64,000 nt of DNA from Tubiluchus corallicola (taxonomy: Eukaryota; Priapulida; Priapulimorpha; Priapulimorphida; Tubiluchidae): positions 1 through 64,000 of the forward strand of contig JAQGDQ010000142.1 of the NCBI GenBank assembly GCA_030141605.1, read 5' to 3'. Below the pieces are notes generated by a model. The model made no database searches. It was given only the letters and a program-made list of their open reading frames with translations, and was not told the origin of the DNA. This document shows, one piece after another, positions 1 to 12,100 of the stretch; position 1 is the stretch's first letter, and each line of letters opens with the position of its first letter. Position numbers and translations under genes: made by a program.

Positions 1-930
1 TGTTGTAAAAAGTAAATTGCCAAGGGCTATCCATCATTATAAAGTTACTTTTTTCTAAAACAAATTTAGTTTTACGTTTTGTTATGTTATAGATCACGAT
101 TTTTGACAAAAATATCCAATGCCCTACTTGGGCTTCCCATGTACAACACTGCTTTTCCACAAATTTAGCACATTCGTTTTACCTGAAGTGTCCTACTTCG
201 GCTGGTGGGTTACTTGGCGCCCTACACTCTGTGTTTTAAAAATCTGAATGACTTGAATGTCCTTAATAGCTTTAGTTTCACCAGTGTATATAAACATAGT
301 AGTACTGCTAGGCTCAAATGCATAATGTAATACAATGAGAAATGGACGTCCGTGTGCACAAGGGAAAAACAGAACAGCATCGTTGTTTTACAAAACATTT
401 TGCAAACAAACACTGCTTGATGTGCGAAATGAAAGCAAGTATTTTGCTTGCTGTGTGCATTAGTTGTTTCATGATACACAAAACAGCTGTAGTGCGACAG
501 CTAACGAGCAATTGGAAACACATTACAAATACGGTTAAAGTTCTACTTCGCGTGCATTTTTGTTTCGTATTTTTGGTAGACATTGTTTAGCGTTTCTTAT
601 TTTTTCTTTTCTCTGTGAGCTAAGCTTAATATACCACGATTAGGGTATCATGATGATTTGTTTGTATAAAAGTATGTATTTATAAAAGCATAAATAAAAA
701 AATATAACTATAAAAAATATATAAAAGCATAAATTTAGATGGGTAAAAACCACTTGGACAGACATACTAAAAGGCATACTATAATTATAATCGTAGCATG
801 TTGAGCAAAACGAAAGTTATGGAAGTTATTTCAGGTGAATTTATGGAATTTACTATTAAAAGCTGCCTTCTGAAATTAACACATTTAAAAAAATATAATT
901 CAAATGTACCATTTTAACCATTTTTTTCAG
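1..930 (+). other. 3' part of XRN1 intron 1
   Basis: Everything before 931 is treated as the end of the intron that separates the missing first coding exon from the exon at 931. A polypyrimidine run and CAG acceptor sit at 921-930. Open frames on both strands around 222-590 look like chance: they overlap, are Cys/Phe/His-rich and resemble no family I know. No splice-compatible exon with the expected MGVPKFYRW start is present. Confidence 0.7.
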
Positions 931-3900
931 ATTCCTGAATTCGATAATTTGTATTTGGATATGAATGGCATCATTCATGTTTGTTCACACCCAAATGATG
1001 ATGACCCACATTTCCGTATTACTGAGGAGAAAATATTTAGAGACATTTTCCATTATTTAGAGGTAATTACTATCAAGCCTTAGCTTACATATTTGTAGCA
1101 GTTGTTTGTGTTTTCTCTTTGTAGGATGGGACAGACTTATTCTTATTTGCATATAAATTGATATCTAATACACACATTTCATTGCTTATTTTAAGGGTAA
1201 TTTTTTTTTGTAGATACTTGGGAATTTGCTTTTACCTACAGGTCTGCAATAGTCAGATTTCACAGAATTCAATGATGACAATCACATCATCACTTTTAGA
1301 TATGTTCGAACAATACTGATTTAAATGCATGTCAAGTATATAATTGCTAGATATTTTAAAAACAAGTAAATTTTTCATAGTTTTTGCACATAAACAACAG
1401 GGTAGTTAGCAGCCTGCATGTAGTAACTAATTATGCTTTGTCGTTCTTGACGTGTCGCCAAATTTATCTTATATTGTTTAGGTTTTGTTTCGAATTATCA
1501 AACCCCGGAAAGTATTTTTTATGGCTGTAGATGGCGTTGCACCTCGCGCAAAGATGAATCAGCAAAGAGGAAGGCGATTCAAGTAAAACATTCTGCATTA
1601 ATTTTATTGAGCTAATTGGTACTTTAGCATGAGCAAACGAATATTTGGAAATTGCTTGTTTAGTTGGCAGGTTACTGAAACTAAATCGGTCCTGGTCTGG
1701 TGGTCGTGTCAGTACATACCAATTGTTTCTCGTTCTAGGCTCAGTCTTGACATTTCTTTTTTTTGTTCAAGTTTGATTACAAGTATTCAGTAACTGTGGG
1801 TTCATTCTCTCATTGGCTAATAATCATAAAATTTAGATTATATGTTTATAATTTTGCATTAATTCATTTGAAAGCTTGTTGTTTATTTTGCACTGTTGAA
1901 GTAAAAAGAGTACCAAAAGAACGTTTATTTGTAAATGTTTTAACAGATCAGCTCGAGAAGCTGAGGACTTGATTAGGCAAGCTTTGGATAAAGGAGAAAC
2001 ACTTCCAGAAGAAGAACGATTTGACTCGAACTGTATTACTCCCGGTGAGTTTTGTCAAGCACATTGTTAGTAATGTTGCTTCATAGGTTTAAATGCCAAC
2101 ATGCACATGGTAGAGATGTCACGAATCCGAAATTACATTTTATAATAAATTTTGAATCTGCATCAAATCGAATTTCAGTTTAAAATAATGTTCAAAACCA
2201 AATTGAATTCGAATCTCGATTTTTTCGATACTTATTATACGTGAATCTTATTTGAATGGCTTAGAGTACCTGCACTTGATGTAGAAAATTCTGGTTGACA
2301 AAAAAGTAGGTTTGTCTAAGCCACATTCATCATATCACATGCTCGTCGCATCTGTTGTAGACATTCAGCAGGCAGAATTCTAAAATAGAAGTACTCCGCC
2401 TTTAAGACAGGTAAACACAGTAGTAATGCAGCAAGAACTAGTCACTACTAGTGGCTTGTCAGCACCACTTCTGTTCAAAGCCTCTTTATGTGCAGTATTG
2501 TGTTAAAATCTAATGTGGTGCGCGTTTTCATGTAGTATTTCATGAGTTGAACACATATTGAAACTGACTACGGTGACATTGACGCATTCCAAGTAGGACA
2601 AAATTATCAAAAAAGGCAACAAATTGAGTAATTTTGCCAAAAAATTTAAAAGTAAAAGAGTGTGTAATTGCTTTTGCGATAAAGCGCTACAGTATCACTT
2701 CTGCAGTTGAAGCTAAACAGTTCGGCAGAATCGGGTCAGATTTAAAGTAACATAGGACTTCAGCAAATCAAATTGAATCAAAGTTCCGATTCGGAATTCT
2801 TTTTTGAAACTCCAGTTTCGGCAGAGCTTCACAACATCATTTTATGATGTATCCAGACATCTGTTTAGGTATATTGGTAATTTTTATTGCCCGCACATCA
2901 GGTTTCGCAGGCAATTTCACCTGGTCACCAGTCGTATCACAGCGAATTTCAGTGATGTGAGAAGTATCGAACTTTAGCCATAAAGTTTCTAAATTGATAT
3001 CTTCCTAAAAATTAGGTTAAAAAGGTAAAACTCTTTTGAGTATGAAAGGAATATATGAGCCACTAAGCTATGACTTGCACACACGTTGGGGATGCAGGTC
3101 ATATTCAGATTGCCAACAATTTTCCTCTGAATATCAGTATAAAAATCCTATCTGGTAAACTTCGGTTACAATCACTAAAAGTTCGTTGAGCTTCTGTATA
3201 CCGAAGTTACTTCTTTTTATAATTGTCATATTAGGTGAAAATTACATTAAATAAACCGAATATTTCCTTATAGTACTCATAAGTAATCATTCTAGTTTAT
3301 AAGGTTAAAAATTTTTTGTGTTTTTTGTTCATCTAGGTACAGAATTCATGGATAGACTTCACAAACAGTTGCAGTATTTCGTGCATATGAAAATAACAAA
3401 TGACAGACTGTGGCAGGGAGTTAATGTTTATCTGTCTGGACACGAGGTAAGTCTTGTTAATTGAAGCAAACAAAATTCTCCCACGGATTCAAAAACCTGT
3501 TTGCTAGAATAATTGTTGTGTTTTGCTAGAATAATTTTTTCTGTTTCCTGTTTTCTTTAGACACCAGGAGAAGGTGAACACAAGATAATGGAGTATATAC
3601 GTTACACTAGGTCTCAACCAGGTTACGACCCAAATACGAGACATTGTCTTTATGGCCTCGATGCTGATTTGGTAAATTAATTGTTAACACTAGCTGTATT
3701 TTTCATCTTCTGTTTTATGGCTGTTTGGTGGAGTAACTTCAAACTTGAGACTCAAGACCAAATATTCTGAGCCTTAAATAGAGATTGAAAGATTTAAACA
3801 TGGGAGAGCTACTGAGATTTACGGAATTTATTTTTGAAAAGAGAATTCTTTAAAAGCTTTTTATTTGGTAAGATGTGGAATTTTTATAAAAGCACTACAG

Positions 3901-6900
3901 CCTGTAAACAGCATTGCAGATTTTCCTAGAACTGTTCTAATAGCTTATTTATTGTGTTTCGTTATTTTCTTAAGTATCAAAAATATCTTTCTCACTTAGA
4001 ATTCTGAAGAGGTAACAATGTGCCTTTGTGTAAACAACTTAATCTATATATTATTTTGGAAGAATGCTGTGGTCTCCAATGACTTTCTTTTCAAAACAGA
4101 TCAACACTGCAGTCAAACTTCTCTTGCTGGTTCTTTATGTCTGTATGACGTGTTCCGACATAGTTCTGTCTATGCATCGAATTGATTGCTTGAATTTTTC
4201 TCTGTAGATTATGCTTGGTCTGACAACACACGAGCCTCATTTTGCTCTACTTAGAGAGGAAGTACGATTTGGAAAGGGAAATCAGACACGGTAAAAATTT
4301 GTTATGTTGCTGTTTGTTGGTAAAGCATAGCATTTAGTTAATATTTTAACTTTTTTTTATTTGCACAGTAGTTTTACTTAATGCTTTTCTTACAGTTTCT
4401 ACTTTTCTTAGTCACTTTATTTTCAAGGGTGTTTTATACCATGATTTCTGTACATCTTATCATGTCATAATGATTATTTATTTTCAATGATTCTCTACTA
4501 TGTGGCTGCAGGCAACTTGCTGTTTGGGGATTAAGTTCCCTGCTACTGGACCTGGCGCGCTAGTGAAGGCTTAATATTTTTGGCCTTTTTCTGTTCTTTG
4601 TGTGCCTTTTTACTTTTTCTTTATTGTACTTTTTGCCTGAATAAATAATAATATATATAATACATATAACACACATATAAAATATTATACATAAGTGTTT
4701 ATACAATTAATTGTTTTATATCTTTGCAGGGTTATATGTCCTGAAGACACTGTTTTTCATCTTTTACATTTATCACTGATGCGCGAATACCTGGAATTAG
4801 AATTCTCTCAGTTGAAGCAGACTCTTCCCTTTCCGTTTGATCTGGAAGCTGTGATTGATGATTGGGTTCTGATGGGATTTCTCGTGGGTAATGACTTCAT
4901 ACCTCACCTTCCTCGAATGCACATCAAGCACAATGCGCTGCCTCAGTTGTACAAGATGTATATGAAAGTGTTACCTACGCTTGATGGTAAGAACTGATAA
5001 ATGTATATTTTGTTATGCAGTTGTTGTCAGGTGGACTGATTAAACAATTTTAGAGAATCTTTTGATTCTTGAGTCTCTGATTATCGGACAGGAAGAAAAA
5101 ACATCTCTGAATAGCGCTGACCTCTTGATCTCATTTAAGCTTTTCTAATAGTACCAAAGAGACTTCGCCTCTCAGTGAATATTTCACTGATTCAAATGTT
5201 TTTGTACATTACTCAGATTCAGGGATGTTACCGAAACACAAATTACAAACCGAAACCGAAATTTATGAAACGTAGGAAACAGATGCTGAAATGAAACCGA
5301 ACCAAAATCATTTTTCTAAACCAGCTACTATCAAAACTGAAAAATTCTGAAATAAATAAAATACTTTGCTTTAACTATCAAAACAGAAAAATTGTGAAAT
5401 GTAAATAAAATACTTTGTTTTTGCTTGTTTTCTTATATTTGCTCTGATTGCAAGCTTCACTGAAGTAGCTAAGCAAAAAATCCTAACCAGAAACGTACAA
5501 CAAGGTTTATGGTTAAAGATCATGAAGTCTTGACAGTCATATTTTGCCATATTTTCAGATCCAAAGCTTTTATTTTTTTGTTGCTGTAGGGTATTTAAAT
5601 GAAGGAGGATACTTAAACTTGAAGAGATTTGAGCAGTACATACAAGCATTAGCCCAGGTATTGTTTTGCTATCTTAATACAGGGATGAGAATTTTCCGCG
5701 GATACGCGGAATTCCGAGTTTTTGGAAGACCAGTAGTGCGATTTTTGTAAATCACGTAAATTCATTGAGAAAATTTTTACGATCCCAGTAAATTATTTCA
5801 CAAACTGACCGCTAGTTGGCAGGCCGTCACTTTGTTTACATCACGTACATCAGTGTAACCACATGTATATCTCTATGTATAAAAATGTGGAATCAATTGT
5901 GTGGAGTTATTTGAGTCAACTGCAGACAGTTTTTATATACTTTTGCAATGGAGCGGCCAGTACTTAGGCGTTTTTGAGACAATTAGGTATCATGTATCCT
6001 TGATAGTTGTGTATTTTAAATTATGCATGAAACAAGGTAATTGATATTTAAGTCGACTTAGAGGCTCTCTATGGTTACAAAATTGCAATTTGTTGTTGGC
6101 TCCAAGGGGGCTTTGGCCCGCCTAGTGGCCCCAAAAGCCCCGGGCCTGTTTCAGAGTTTTTTGCAATTTGTCATTCTCATCCCTGTTAATAACTTACTTT
6201 GAACAATATGGTAAAAGCAGCATAATTTTATTTTGATATATCATTGCAATGAATTTATGTTTTTCTTTGTTTATCTAGTATGATTTGGACAGTTTTGAAG
6301 AGGAAGCTGCTGATATGAGATGGTTTCTTGGCAAATGTAACAAATCAAAAAAGGGTGCAAAAGACATGCTTGAAGCAAAGGTATTGGTGTTGATTTTAAT
6401 GTTTGATAGTTTTCCTGGCATTTTTGCATATCTCATGGCGAGTTGCTGCTTGTATTAAGAAAGTCTAAAGTTTCAGTCTAAATTCCGGAAAATTTGATGT
6501 TTTCAAGAAGGCAAGGAGTCTGAAGTTATTCTAGATTCCTAATTATGTTAGATTTGGTTGTACCAAATATAGTTGTTTAAAATTTGATGTTTTCAAGAAG
6601 GCAAGAAATGTATAAGTAGTAAAAAATTTCAAGTATTAGTCTAAAATAGCTTTACACATAAAGAGTGTTTAACTCTAGTTAGCAAGAATAGCATGCCTTG
6701 GGTTAATTAGCTATGTCCCTCCTGGTATATGAAACTGTGTTTGCATACATGCCAACAGATGGAGTCTACCAGCTTTTGAGTTACAAAGCTCACATACACA
6801 GGTTGAGTCAAAACAATGATCAGAGCAGATTTTATGGTGAAAACCGTAAATCACGTCTTGTTGTGACATTACTGGTATATTATAATTAATATGTACAATC

Positions 6901-9193
6901 CCAACTAGAGTCTACCTGGTCTTTGATAATTTCTGAGTACTTACAGAATTCTCAAGTTTGGGATAGTTTGAAGGATTTTCAAATTTCAGTGGTAAACATT
7001 CTGCATTGCACAACATGAAAGTTTTCATAATGACATATTTACAGATAGCATCAGGAACCTTTTTAAAAACCTTCCTATAATCAAGCCTACTTTCAAAATT
7101 TTGCACAAGGCAAGATATCATTCATTCTAGGTTCCTAATGTTGCATAATAATTGCCTCCAAGTAATTGAATTTAGTGTTACTGTTTCGGGTATTTTCTGC
7201 AATTGCTTTCAAATGCAGCTAGTTAGCTCTACAAATAGTGTCTTGCAAAGTAACTTTGCTACAAGTATGAATTAACCAGAGCCACATTTAACTTATAACT
7301 TACTTGGTTTTATTTTCTTAATCCTGTCCTTCCAAAAGCTAGTCAGAAAATTTAAACAAAATATTGTTACTTGGTAGTTTGCTTAGAAATCGGGCTGATT
7401 TCGCAAAACCATCACTAAGTTAACAATGTTGTTATTACAGTCATCTAAATGTCACTAATGACATTGATAACTTAGTGATGGCTGTGTGAAAGTGGGCACT
7501 GAGCCATGGCATATCTGTGAATAAAGTTTTAACTGTTGGTAATTTTGAAGAAAGTAAAAGGAAAAAAAGTTACTTGAGCAAAGTAAATGAACTTATTTAT
7601 AATTTTGTGAATATAACATCTAACTGTAGCCATTTACTTTTGAAAAATTACTTGTGCAACATTGAAAAATTCTTGTGAGTTAGGTGCGACTTTCGAAGAT
7701 GGTGTATTTGTTTTTTTTATGAAGCCTACAATTTAATTTTTGGTAAGTCAATGTATACCGGATGTGACATAGTTAAAGATGGTACAAGTATTTTATGACA
7801 TGCCAAATGACTAAACTGTGTTGCATAATTGGTTTATTTCAAGGAAAAATCAGAAAACGTCTTTGACGTACTCATGGACATTGATAGAGAAGGTGAAACA
7901 GAAGAGGAAACTGTATCACGACTTAGAGAGCTAGGTAAATTGCACAAATCGATGTGATGTTTTATATACCATTAGTGTTTATTATGTTTATTATTGCAAA
8001 GTTTTGCATTGTATTATTTGATTATACTAATAGGCAAGTAATACTTTACCTCTAGCAAACATTTCTGTTACTAATTGTGTTTTGTTTTGATTTATAGTTG
8101 TAAATACAATAATTGTCTTTTCTGTTTCTCTTTTTCTGTAATATTGACCAAGTTTCATGAGAATTTTTAATTTTGAATTTCCTAGATTTTTACTTTATCC
8201 TTTTTAACGTAAGCGTCACATCTGCTTCGTTCTTGGTGCAGTGCAAAACACCAAGGCACCTTGTATGTAGTGGTGTGTTGAGTTTGATCACTTACCTATT
8301 TGAACTACTATCATGCCAATTATTACAGATAATTATAGTTCTACTGATTTGATGCTTCTAAATTTTTTTGGTGCTTTATATGAATGTTGTGTTGTTTTGT
8401 CGCTGGCATAAAATGTGAACATAATGTAAATTATAGCGTAATGACTAAATCGTACAGTTTCATTAAATGAATAGTTACTTTTGTTTATTATAGCCTATAT
8501 CATATGCAACTTAAATATTCTATTTTTTTTTCTAAAGTCTTTTCAAGTTATTGTGTGCCTTCTCTGCAGGTATGAATATCCCTGATAATTGTAGCGATGA
8601 TGAAGATGAGGCAGCAAACGATGATGATTACGATCCTGCCATGGCGTTGATGATGCTGGAATTTCAGCAGCATAAGCGCGATTATTACATGAACAAACTT
8701 GCTTACGAAAGAGTGACTCCGTAAGTTGGAATCTCCTCTGTGATGTTTGGCATTAATGACACTCTGAGTTTCAATAACATAAATGTGATTGTTGCACAAA
8801 CAGACTGTCCCATGAAGAAGTGATACCCTAAGCTTAAGCTTTTTCTATCTGATACCAGCTGCTCAGCAGTTTGTTGCAATATGTAATGGGATTATCCAAT
8901 TTCTTGCTATTTTTTGCAATAGTTTGCTTTTATTTTGTGCTGTAAAGAATAGTTTTTCTTCGTGTGACATTTGACAGCTATTAAGATTTTTTCTGTTCAG
9001 TTTGTTTTCCCTTTATGTGGCATGTGGTAAAGAGTTTTCATGTGAAGCATATCTTATTGATTGGATGCATGTTCCTCATGTATACTAACTTATGATTGTT
9101 CAGGGAAGTATTAAAGAATCAAGCATATGGTTACATAGAAGCACTGCAGTGGAATTTACATTACTACTATCACGGTGTGCAGTCATGGAGTTG
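931..9193 (+). CDS. XRN1: XRN1 exons for the catalytic core (CR1, linker, start of CR2)
   Basis: Exons: 931-1062, 1482-1582, 1947-2044, 3337-3446, 3561-3671, 4208-4290, 4730-4986, 5590-5657, 6279-6380, 7844-7934, 8570-8720, 9104-9193. Metal-binding acidic residues of the XRN nuclease fold are visible: Asp in LYLDMNG (958-960), Asp in [15 protein letters not shown] (1530-1532), two Glu in TPGEGEHK (3570-3578), two Asp in GLDADL (3660-3668) and Asp in GNDFIPH (4893-4895). The basic stretch [12 protein letters not shown] lies in the pocket that in known structures reads the 5' phosphate. The CR1-CR2 linker (exons at 6279, 7844 and 8570) is acidic and poorly conserved, as in other animals. CR2 begins around [19 protein letters not shown] at 9104-9193. 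Phases match at every junction; one Trp codon is split between 9193 and 10749. Confidence 0.95.
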
Positions 9194-12100
9194 GTAAGTT
9201 AATCTTAGTCTTAGTTTGAGTGAGTAATCTTTTGTTTCTTCACATTGCAAAGTGTTCATCAGTTGTTTGAAATAAGTATTTCTACTACTGTTTAATGAGC
9301 AGTTTTCATTGTCATGATTTGAATGCAAAATGCAGTATAAAAGTGGGTGATGTGATAGTGATGAATGACTTACTTTCTCAGCTGGTTGCTAACAAGTATG
9401 CATGCCTTTATAGTAAAATTTGGCAAATGAAAATCACTAAGCACTTTCCATAGAATTAAGAAAAATTTTATTCCTCAGGTACTAGTTAAACTAAATGTAA
9501 TAATTCTTACATTAATCTTAAACCTTTTTTTTGTAGTGTACTGACCTTGAATGAGTAAGATTAAATCTTGCTATTTTCATTTGTTCTTAAAACTCGTGAT
9601 TTTAATCTTTTTACTCTCTATGTATGCCGGATATATCTGACGCTGCGTCAGTAACTTATACACTGTCACTGGGACCACACCTAAGGTGTACCTGCTAGTT
9701 TGAGACAGGCATCATACTAGAGCAGTTTGTACAAATCACCTGTTGGTGACACACTGATCTTGGATAGTGCAATTGCACTAGTTCAATGGACTCTGTATTC
9801 GTTTAGTTTTTGCATTAAATTATAACAGTTTTACTAATAACCTTTTTGGCTTTTTACAGTTTTGTGAACGAATTTGTGCTTGCTGCATTTAAAAGCTAAT
9901 GAAATTTTTTTACAAGGTCAAGATAGGCCAAGATAGTAAAAAATCAGCCAAGTGACATCATAGGACTGTTGTAAAACGTTGTCATGATAGGCCTGAATAA
10001 GATTGATCAGAGACAGTGAAATAAATCATTTATCATATTGTCTCGAAGACATTTTCAATTCAAAATGTTATTGTATGTAAACGTACCTTCGTACTCGCAA
10101 AATAGAAAAATATAACTGGAGTACAGCAAGCATATGTATGTGGGAGTCAAGGAATTAAATGCCATTTTTAAATTGTTTGCAAAAACTAAGACAGTATATA
10201 TATATATATAATAGGACAATTGTTGGTTTTCACCAGTGATAAGAACATAAAACTTGATTTTGAATACCAAATACCATTTTATTACAAGCACAGTGAAACT
10301 GTGTTTACCACATAACCTTAACGGGTGGATCAGAATTCACTTAGAGAGCAGAGAGCTGGTAATATTTTAACATTTTAGGAATTCATCCCCCATTTGATCC
10401 TAAAATTGAAAGGTTTATGTAGGGCGCCCTTAAAAAAGGTGTTCGCATTTTGAAAATTTTGAATTTTTGCCCTACTTTCTTTAGCAGTTATAATGACACA
10501 TCAGAAATAAAAAAAGTAATCAACAACGTCGAAGGAAAAGAATGTTGCCCTGCTTGGTGGTTTGTAAAAACATAAATGATTTCTCAGAGGATTGTTAGAA
10601 CTTGCTATTAGAGTATTATTAGAATAAAGGATTATGTTCTTACTCTGATGACATAGTTGCAGTTCCAGTTTGAAGTGTGTGGAGAGCAGTTACCTTGCCT
10701 GCTTAACTAAAAGAAGAATAAGCATATTAAGAAACTCACATTTTATAGGTTCTATCCTCATCATTATGCTCCGTACATTTCTGACATCAAAGATTTTGCG
10801 GGCATGGAGTTAAAATTTGAGAAAGGCAAACCATTTTTACCATATGAACAGTTGTTAGCTGTTTTACCTGCGGCTAGCAAAAGTCTTCTACCAAAGGCAT
10901 TTCAGGTATGTTTTAATTTAGTAAAACTGCAAAACAACTTCTAAAGGATGCAGTAGAAGTTTTTGGTGTTTATAGCCAACTATACTGGATTGATATATAA
11001 TCTAAATGATGCACTTCTTAGCGAACTGGCTATGGCTCAACTGAATTTCGCGGCTATAAATATAAATATATTTTTTATATTGTTTGAGGTTACTCGTTTT
11101 TCCATGTGATCCTTTTGTGAATATCCAGATGTGTAGTTGTAGTATTAGATTTTATTATGGTTTTATTATTGAATGTATTCAGTGAATCCTTATCTATCAA
11201 CATATTGAATTGCTATCTTAATTTGATTAACATTTTTTTCTGAAATTCTTTAGGGTCTAATGACGAGTGATAATTCTCCTGTTCGCGATTTTTACCCGGT
11301 TGAGTTTGAGACTGATCTTAATGGAAAACAACATCAATGGGAAGCGGTGGTCCTAATTCCATTCATTGAAGAGGTTTGCTTAAGAGATTTAATTTAATTT
11401 GTCTAGTGACACTGCAAAAGAGCATGACAAAGTGGTGTCAGTGTTTGCTCAAAATGTACGAAGCCATACTAAATTAGAAAGTCTGAAATTTTTTTTTTTT
11501 GCATAGCCACTGGAACTCGAACGCAAGACCTTTTGATATAGTTTGACATATCTGATGATTGCATTATGTATATGCCTATTAATGTGGGAGATTGAGATGA
11601 GCACTCTCATCAAATACGTTAAAGAAGTGATGCATTGCTCTTTCATCAGAATTGGGATTTGGGATTGTCACATTTCTTGCATATTAATAATTGTGAGCTG
11701 TTATCTTGTTCTCTGTTTTAACATGTGTCTCAGTGACCAAGTATTATACACCAAGCATTAATATTTGACAAGTAACCATCGTCTTTTTTGCAGGAACGTT
11801 TACTTGAGGCAATGGATCGTTTCTATGACGAATTGACACCCGAAGAACGTGTGAGGAACAAACATGGTCCTTGTTACTTGTATGAGTATTTGGATGACCC
11901 TATTGGCACTTATCCGTCCAGCCATAGTGGTTTTCCAGATATAGTAAACAGTCATGCAAAGTAAGTTTTCTTTTAAACATACGTTCAGAAATAGTGTGAA
12001 AATTATTAGAAAAGGTAATAAATGTGTCTTTTAGTTTATGCCTCATATTTGCCTGCCGCACACAGGCAGATTAGCAGATAGTAGAATCTATTAAAGAGCA

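Noticed and set aside
222-590. Three overlapping open frames on both strands near the left edge
   Set aside because: No family resemblance, Cys/Phe-rich composition, and no splice-compatible link to the XRN1 exon at 931; probably chance.
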